A stretch of 64,000 nucleotides of DNA. Source: Diogma glabrata. Lineage: Eukaryota > Arthropoda > Insecta > Diptera > Cylindrotomidae. The translations under genes were made by a program, and so were the position numbers. The notes beneath the pieces are model-generated. The model was not told the origin of the DNA. It ran no database searches and worked only from the letters and a program-made list of their open reading frames with translations. The DNA lies in assembly GCA_963693315.1 (NCBI GenBank), contig OY856188.1, forward strand, positions 266,099,114-266,163,113. Direction: 5' to 3'. Shown piece by piece: positions 56,455 through 64,000 of this stretch. Every line of letters starts with the position of its first letter. The first letter of the stretch is position 1.

Positions 56455-56587
56455 CCAAATGATAAAGTACATAAGTTTTATTTCCTCTGTAATGCTGGAA
56501 TGCTTCATTTGTAGGAGCAAACACGGTTAATGGTCGAAATTTTAAAGCAGTAAATGCAACTTCATCTCGTTCAACCAAACTATAAAA
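56455..56587 (-). CDS. Fas1: Fas1 exon (first seen): start of first FAS1 domain
   Basis: 133 bp from a TTTCAG acceptor to a GTAAGTT donor (56448-56454 reads AACTTAC on the plus strand). It opens FYSLVERDEVAFTALKF and contains the H1 motif TVFAPTNEAFQHYR and TYVLYHLG. The last base is the first of a codon completed at 37250. The exon starts where the mature N-terminus should already have passed, so an upstream exon with the signal peptide is expected beyond the right edge. The intron to the next exon is 19.2 kb and full of mobile DNA. Insect Fas1 normally has four FAS1 domains and a GPI anchor; this window covers about the first two. Confidence 0.95.
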
Positions 56588-59052
56588 CTGAAACGAAACA
56601 AAAAAATTACATGTTAATATGGATACACATAAAATGTTAAAATGTTACGACTAAATTGGCAAAAATTCAAAAAACCTAAAAAAATATTCAAGTCAAGTTA
56701 TCAGCAATGCGGACTCGTTTGAACTTTTTATCGATCGAACTGTTTCTAAAATTTTCATACAAAAATAACTTTTAAGGAAAATATTTGTTTGTATTTTTAA
56801 AATTCAGCCTGCATAATTTTTTTCTTTGAGTAAATCAGTAGTGGTATCATGAACACGAATAACGATTAGTTTTTAATCGGTTGTTGTATTAAAAACGATA
56901 TGTCGACCTCCATTTAAACGTTTATTGTAAACGTACATTTTATGTCAAACATCATTCGGCAGGTATTGAATTGACGATAGATGTTTATATAACTTTACAA
57001 TTGTGAATTTTTTTTATCATTATTGTAACCAACCATCCGACTGTTATTGTCAACCGGCGTCAATAATACTATGATTTCGTAAAATACAAAACGAAAAGAA
57101 CCTATCTACGATAAACATCTATGACGTAAATACAATACTGACTTTGAAAACGGATTAAAAATTAAAAGAATCAAAAGGACGAAAAGGTGAAAAAATATAA
57201 AAATGAAATCAATATGCGAAACAGACGATTTTGTAAGACCCAAATCTTTAAATTAAGGATTCAACCGATTTCAATCTCAATAATTCTTTTCTTGTTTTTT
57301 TTTCAATCATACAAGTATTCGGACGAAAAATCGATATTTGACTATCCGGTTTGGTAATTAAAGTCAGAAAACTGTATGTATTGTATAAAAAATTCATGTC
57401 TATGAAAATTTAATTGAAAATCCATAAACAAGCCAAAACTAGACAAATATATAAAATAAACTAGAACATTTTATAAATGTTATTATTGGGTTGGTCATGT
57501 CATATTATGCTAAAAGAAAACTAACAAAGCAAAAGAAAATGTGGAATGATATACAGAAGAAATTCATTAGTATCCATGGATGGGTCAAGAATAAAGTTAC
57601 ATATTATAATATAAATTTATTTAATTATACGCAGAAAACAAAATAGAAATGTATTTTAATAAATTGGATTAGATATAAAACAAGAGATTATTAAGGACGA
57701 AACAAAAAAATGTAAGAAGAAAATTGATAATTATGTTAAAGATTGTCAAGAGAGATTGTCACTCCTAGATTTTTTTTTCGGTTCATATTAATCAATATTA
57801 AATGCTTAAGTGATTTTAAGTTTATTTTATGACAGAATTAAGTGTGGAATTTTTCGTAATTTATTTATGACGGTATTTCACAGAAATTTAATTAAGAACA
57901 ATGTTGTGACAATGTTTAAGATATTAATGGGGATGATTATGATGACAAACAGTTTTTTCTTTTTATAAGATTTCTGATATGTGTTTTTGGAGCAAAGAAA
58001 ATGACAATTTTTATCCACTAATTGCACCAAAATAATAGTGAATCGTTGTAGTAAATATTACCTTACGTCACTATAATATTGTAATTTTAAATATTCTACG
58101 TTACGGCTACGGTTTTTTTGGTCCTCCGAATAAAGAGATATTGGATTGTACTACAAAAAGGGATATGGGATTTTACGAACAACTCCTGAATTTTTAACAT
58201 TTTTTGTGTCTGTATCCACTGTATCGGTCGGTTGGTCTCTGTATGAAACAAAAAGAATTACGCATTGGAGAACTTTCCCACCACTTGTGAACATAAAATT
58301 TGCTGAAAATATAACGTACTTACTTCCATTAAGTATCTGAATTCATGACTAACTGTGTTTTCATAACCTTTTCTTAGTTGTAATTTTTAATAATTGTTAA
58401 CCGGTGGTGGGTTGATGGAATTGTTTGATTTTTGTTACGAATTTATTTATTAAATATATCAAAATCGGAAAGTAGAACATGCAGTTTTAAATAAATAAGT
58501 GTTACGAAGCTGTTTCAGCTGTAATAAAAACAAAGAAAAAACAAAAAAAATTTCATTTGCCAATTCGACTTATATATAATATAGTACAATTGTTATCGTT
58601 TCTCATTCATATCTCTTCGTTACGAAGCTGTTTTTTATATAAACATTCTTTTATCTAAAAACCTTCTTATGCATGAACCGACGCGCACAATATAACCGAT
58701 CGTCTTTTGTCGATATCTTTTTCAACCTGTTTGATTTGCTATCTCAATTTGACATGATGTTGGTTCATGGCTTTTTTTTATATTCACAATCAATCTACAA
58801 TCAATCATTACAATTATTTATAATTAATCAATCAATTTTATGTGTTTGCCAAACTCTGTTAAGCAGGCGAGTTTTTCGTGAGTTATGATGTTCAACCTAA
58901 AGGAGATACCAAGTTTGTTATCGTGTGGTCAACCAATTTTGCTTTGTTTGGAACATCATGAATAGCAAAATAAATTAACCTTAAAGTAGACAAAAATTTT
59001 AACATTTGAATGTAATTTTACAAATATGTATTAGATACATTGCATTGATAAT

Positions 59053-59262
59053 TTTACAGTAATTCTAAAACCATATAAAAGAGAAAAAATATTGATATTT
59101 GTTTGATTGTTGAATCCACTTAAAATTTTAGTGTAACTTTAGATAAATTTAGTAGATATATAGATAAATTTACAGTAATTCGAAAAACATGTAAAAGAAA
59201 ATAAATATATTGTTATTTTTTTGTTCGTTGGATTCACTTAAAATTGTAGTATAATTTTGTTT
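59053..59262 (+). repeat. Two tandem units, period about 116 bp
   Basis: TTTACAGTAATTC at 59053 and 59169 is followed in both by an AAAA-CAT-TAAAAGA block and by TGAATCCACTTAAAATT or GGATTCACTTAAAATT. Confidence 0.75.
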
Positions 59263-60419
59263 TGTTACTGTGGTTAACAACCGTTAAATGGAAGAACATA
59301 ATAATTTTCAAAGAAAAATTTATAATGGGTTGTTTTTTGTAAACGGCGGGTGTAGTTCCACAACCATTGTCTTGGACCCAAAACAATAGAAAATACTAAC
59401 AGTCAATTCGGTGGATGCTCAAAAAAACAATTTGTGGTATCGGATTTATACCCTTGGATTAAGGTAAAAAAATAAGTTTTCTACTCAAGGGCAAGCAAAT
59501 TCACGGTATTTGGTGGTGAATTGTCTAAAAAGGTCAGGAAAAAGTTAACAAATGAATTCGAAAGCTTTCTGATATTTTGGACAGATCGGTCAAAAGGATC
59601 CATATTTCGATTTGTAATACGGTGTCTATGTTTAAATTATACGAAAAAAGTAAGACAGGGATCAGCATTTCTACTTCCCTTTGTTATAATACTGCTAATG
59701 TTTGGATTATTATTTATATTAATAATTGCTTTGTTTTTCATTGTGTCAAGGTTTTACACTTAAGTCATAGTGTTGCAGTTTACTTTGTACAAAAAACCAT
59801 ATTTTGTGTTGAATAACTAACTAGTGATAGTGGTAAGAAAAAAAAAGAAATGTTTGCTAACGAATTTTGATTTAAATATAGATAAATAAAGCGGTTACGT
59901 AGTCTCTTTTGAGTGGAAATCTGATTATTTGTACTGAACTGGGAAGGATATTACTGCTCGAACTCACATGGTTGACGCTCGTCGGATTAAAACTTATCCA
60001 GGCACGCAGTCCTCAGACTGTGTCTCACTGACAGGTTCAGCGTTCATTACACAAGTGTTCGGGAGGTCCGTCACTACTTTTTCGCTCAAAATCGCTCAAA
60101 AATTAAATCGCATTAAACAGTTTCTAGTAGTTTACTGTTTTATCTTTTGATGAAGTTTATTTGAACTGTTTAATGTTTTGTCGTGTTAGAGGAATTACAA
60201 TATGTATCACAACGACATATAAAATCCTTTTAAGACGATGATCCTAAAACAACAAGTATATTTACGTGTTGAATGCCAATTTTTTTTGTTTTATTTTTAA
60301 AGGATGAATAAAAACTAAATCCTGTGATATAATAAAATTTTACAAAGATAAATATTTTATGATAGGATAAAGCAAATAAAAATAAAAGAGCAAAAACCAA
60401 GAAAAATTTGCACGAACAA

Positions 60420-60515
60420 AACTAAGATTGAGTTGCTCTTTGCTAATAATCCAGCTAGTAGCATTTGCCTTGATCAAGTGACGCACTATCTCCCTCGATG
60501 ATTAAAACCCAGGAA
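60420..60515 (-). pseudogene. Unidentified coding-like segment, copy 2 (partial)
   Basis: The minus-strand reading LIIEGDSASLDQGKC corresponds to LIIEEDSASYDQTMC of the segment at 47.4 kb. A stop follows within a few residues (CY then stop, LDY then stop). The DNA similarity continues a little into the A-rich tail on the low-coordinate side of both copies. Confidence 0.5.
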
Positions 60516-60584
60516 ATTTTTATTTCACACACTCAAATTTAATTTTTGCTTCAAATATGATGCTTTCCTTGATGCCCCCGTATA

Positions 60585-60665
60585 CGACAAACTCGGAATA
60601 CGACCAGCCAAATTCGGCTGATGAAATTCTGCTCGGTATACGACGACAAATTCGGCACACGACCT
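60585..60665 (+). repeat. Short internal repeats with TATACGAC and AATTCGG
   Basis: The GTATACGACAAACTCGGAAT and GTATACGACGACAAATTCGG phrases occur twice within 80 bp, each followed by ACGACC, with extra AAATTCGGC units nearby. Confidence 0.6.
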
Positions 60666-61280
60666 TATTTTTGTACAACACAAAATTCGGCTATTTTATT
60701 TATTATCATAAAAACCTAATGCATACATGCCAGCATTTTTTTGAATTTTCTTTTGTCTTAATTTGCTTCACAAAAAACAAATAAGCATTGAAGAGGAAGC
60801 GCCTTCACCGTTAATAAAAAAAATTTTTGGAAAATGGGTCGATGAAAAAACTTTGCAGAAAAATACCACCCCAACAAACCTTAACCACGCGCAATAGAGT
60901 AATTTTAGAAACATCCTTAAGCAAACCAACAAGTCAATTCTTTTTTCCTATAGAAATAAAAAAAAAATAACGTAAAAACATGTGTCGTTTTTTTTAAAGA
61001 GTTTTGTTTTTCCTTTATTTTGTTTTGAATAGAATCTGAATTGTTTTTTTCGGTTAAAATGCAAAAAAATTTGGTTTATCATTTATCACTATTAATAACT
61101 ATAGCAGTCTTTAAATGATGTTTTTATAACACATGCAAAAAAAAATCCAAGTTTATTCTGAAATAAACTAAACGAAAAATATATATTTCGCACATAATAT
61201 ATGCCTACAAAATATTTTTCATTTTTCGAAATAGTATTTGTGCATGCGAAAATATTTGTTGTACGGGAATAGTAGATTGT

Positions 61281-61356
61281 ATTACTAGTGCGACTCCCTG
61301 CGGTCGTGCGGCAAACTAACTCTTGTTTGAAAAACGCACTAGTTCGCACTAGTAAT
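61281..61356. repeat. Perfect 13-bp inverted repeat
   Basis: ATTACTAGTGCGA at 61281-61293 pairs with TCGCACTAGTAAT at 61344-61356. The loop contains a further CGCACTAGT next to the right arm and a GC-rich CCCTGCGGTCGTGCGG stretch. The flanks show weaker pairing. Confidence 0.85.
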
Positions 61357-62425
61357 ACACACTATTTTTTGTAACAAGTACATAAAATTTATAAATATTT
61401 ATTTAACTGTTCATTTAATCATTTATTTAACAAAGTTATAAACAAATTTAAGATTTTTAAATAATTAAAGTGCGCCATCTTCGTTGTAATAGTTGTAATT
61501 TATACTAGCTCGAAAAAATAAACATAAGAATCCAACTAAAAAAACAGTAATCCAACTGAGCTGTCAAAATTTTGAACTTTGAAAACCTAAATAAAGTGTT
61601 TTTTTTTGCAATTCAAATGATGAAATGTGTTTAAGTTGTTTTTACTATATGGTAAGTTATTTAAATTATTATTTTAATATTAAAATATTATATATAGATA
61701 GATATATGGATAGATTTAACTACAAATTTCACATGCAGGCGGCGTGCCAGCCCGTGCACAAAATATTTTGTGGTCATATGTGCGGAAAAGTAGTTTTTTC
61801 TTGTATTTTATTCTAGTACAAAATTACATATTTTTTATGCATGTGTTATAAAAAAAATATGTCAAACATCAAAACAAGTACACAAAATATTTTTTGAGTT
61901 GACACTTGACAGTATATTTTAATTATAAAATAAAAATTCCATCTTCATTTCATATAAGATTTGAAATTTCATATCGTTATAAAGTTGTATGATAATGACA
62001 CATTACATACAGCAATGAGAAGTAGAAATCAATAATTTATTTATTGCAATGATAATATGTAATAGCTTAACTATGTACATATAGTAACAACACCCTAAAC
62101 ACAACCCAAAACAATCTGCAAGAACCAACAACTCGGAAGAAATAACAATTATTTTCGGTTTTTAAAATACAAATCAGTTGTCTATATGTTTTCAATGAAA
62201 AGCTTTACGTGGATGACTGTTTTTTAAAATTTTAAAGAATATATTAGGGCGATGATACATGTAAAAGAAATATATTTCAGACATAAAAAATGTCGCATTA
62301 ATTGGTTGAGGGGCGGTAACATTTTTCAAATTTCAAAAAAATATTTTTGACTGAAAGACATAAAAAATATCTGTAAGATATAAAAACATAACCTAAAAAG
62401 ATATTTTTTGCTTGACAGTTAAAAC

Positions 62426-63068
62426 CAGTGTTGCCAGATCGCGGGATTTTTTCCCGTTTTCGGGATATTTCATATAAAACGGGAAAGCGGGAAAAAACTT
62501 GAAAAGTGCGGGATTTTTCACATTTAATAATAGAATCGTTTTAAATTAAAACTTATTTTGAAATGGTTGCACCAACCAATTTTTTACCAGGCTTCAGAAA
62601 GATGTCGATCACCCGATAATTTTACTAAAATGCATATGCCATCTATCGGCTTTAGTATTGTCAACTCCGCGATGTAATTTAAGTCTCCTGCTGTTCAAAT
62701 ATTTCTTAGGGAGATAGGTACGTTTTGAAAACCCCAACGGCCCACTATGCTATCTGAATTTCGGGAATATTTTGATGCTGCGAAACGAGAAATGAAATCA
62801 TCTAGAACTACAAGTTGGCTCTCCATGCATCCATCTTTTTTAAACATATTAAAAAAATTGGGATGTTTGGCATCACCATTTTATTTCTGAGCAGTTGTTT
62901 TCGTATCGAAAAAGAGCTATTACAATTTTAAAATTTTTTGAAAATCATGAAATCAAGACATATTTACTTCTTTTAAAATATGTCCTTCTCAATTTTAACA
63001 GATTTAATGCTCCATTTTATAGCAGTTCTTTCTTATTCCACAAGTTGTATGGAGAATCGAAACAATAG
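62426..63068 (+). pseudogene. hAT-like transposase relic
   Basis: CAGTGTTGCCAGATCG at the left resembles hAT terminal repeats and is followed by GCGGGATTTTTTCCCG palindromes. Downstream, EFREYFDAAKREMKSS (from 62756) and, in another frame at 62883-63068, QLFSYRKRAITILKFFENHE and LNFNRFNAPFYSSSFLFHKL read like the middle of hAT-type transposases. No catalytic block and no right terminal repeat were found. Confidence 0.45.
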
Positions 63069-64000
63069 TAATATATTGTGTAAGTGTTTAATACAATATT
63101 TTATTTTTCAAGGAAAAGAAGCGAGCATTACAAATTTTTGAGAGAATAAAATTCATTAAAAACGAAACCAATACAACGTTTTATCCTTCCGATAGAGTAA
63201 CATTCATTAATTTTAATTTAATTATTTTAAAATTTGTTGATAAAACAAGTAAAACGAAAAAGGAAAAACAATGAATTTTATTGTATTTTTTTGAATAACT
63301 AATTGCAAACAATTAAATAAATTTGAATCAATTTCGATATCTATTTAATTATTTGCTATTTTGAAAATGAAAAGTCTATAAAAAGCCTAATGAAAGCTTT
63401 ACCTGATGAAAGACATCAAATTTTATACTAATGAGAAACCAAAAAACAATCATTTGGAAATTTAATTCAATTGAATCATAGTAGTCTTTGCCTTTTTTAA
63501 TATTCGAGAGAGGGACATGCGCTTCAGTTTGAACTGACTGTTTTTTATATAATCAGTACGTCTATTCCGGCATTTCTCTGGGAATTGTGAATTGAGAAAA
63601 AAGTGCAATAAATGAAATAATGAAATATTTTCTAATACGAATTTGTGATTTCCCGCGACACGGACATATAATAGTTATGAAAAATCGCTACAATTTATTT
63701 CCCTATTTCACGATGTACCGGAATAGGGCTACAGGGCGAAAATGTTTGCTTTTTGGTTGAAAATGTTTGATTTTTTATAACATGCAATCAAATTTTTATA
63801 AAATAAAATAAAATTTATTTCAGCATTCAATACAATCAAATAAATTGTTTTATTGTGTTCCGCCACATTCGCGGTACAGAATAAAATTAACAACTGTTTG
63901 TTTCATTCTATATATTAAGACTAAAAACGTACACAAATATAGTCGTAAAAAACAGAGGTAAACCTATATTTATAGTTGTCGGAAGGATAAATATTGTTAT

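Larger units (their letters stand above)
56588..64000. other. DNA upstream of the first Fas1 exon seen
   Basis: Probably intron of Fas1. AT-rich. Only short repeats and one transposon relic were recognised (listed separately). Small frames at 58146, 58673, 59521, 59968 and 61625 show no conserved motif. Confidence 0.5.

Noticed and set aside
59940..60150. GC-richer segment that looked like a possible tRNA or tRNA-derived repeat
   Set aside because: No cloverleaf could be drawn, and no A-box and B-box pair with the right spacing was found.
1..64000. A bacterial-style operon, phage or defence system
   Set aside because: Spliceosomal introns, insect-type retroelements and a split Fas1 gene show eukaryotic chromosomal DNA; no clustered prokaryotic genes are present.

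Overview
The window is AT-rich animal DNA, almost certainly from an insect. The anchor is a split gene on the minus strand whose five exons match the N-terminal part of insect Fasciclin-1 (Fas1), a GPI-anchored FAS1-domain adhesion protein. The exons lie at 56455-56587, 37081-37250, 33236-33466, 32996-33173 and 26437-26597. Their splice sites and codon phases fit together without a gap. The signal-peptide exon should lie to the right of the window. I did not find the C-terminal half to the left. I cannot place the insect order with confidence; Diptera is plausible.

Almost everything else recognisable is mobile DNA. From left to right: a shrunken Ty3/gypsy element with both LTRs (4502-6898); a decayed LINE (about 7230-10250); a separate antisense LINE 3' tail (11043-11140); a composite of inverted arms, a snap-back hairpin and a 330-bp satellite (13081-15318); a 6-kb Ty3/gypsy element (15949-21956) with a hAT-like element inserted in its 5' LTR; a terminal-inverted-repeat element (21959-22657); a complete but decayed Ty1/copia element in antisense inside a Fas1 intron (28446-32635); a direct pair of repeats (33651-35807); a Crypton-type tyrosine-recombinase relic with an intron (40704-42102); a 1.7-kb inverted-repeat element with a minisatellite core (43714-45427); an antisense gypsy pol relic (about 45640-46230); a roughly 1-kb repeat of a widespread-looking insect type (48585-49600); and a second satellite-family copy (50726-56416) interrupted by a LINE (about 51790-54730) and by a 1458-bp inverted-repeat element (54873-56330). 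A hAT-like relic lies near the right end (62426-63068).

The Fas1 exons are separated by introns of 6.4 kb, 62 bp, 3.6 kb and 19.2 kb, and these insertions account for much of that length. I see no tRNA, rRNA, CRISPR, bacterial operon or intact autonomous transposase. The observations most worth a second look are the Crypton relic with flanking direct repeats and an inverted-repeat site at one end; the fact that each of the three LTR elements with paired LTRs sits between inverted-repeat arms; two satellite-bearing copies of one family that give an internal empty-site comparison; and an unidentified coding-like segment present twice (47233-47590 and 60420-60515).
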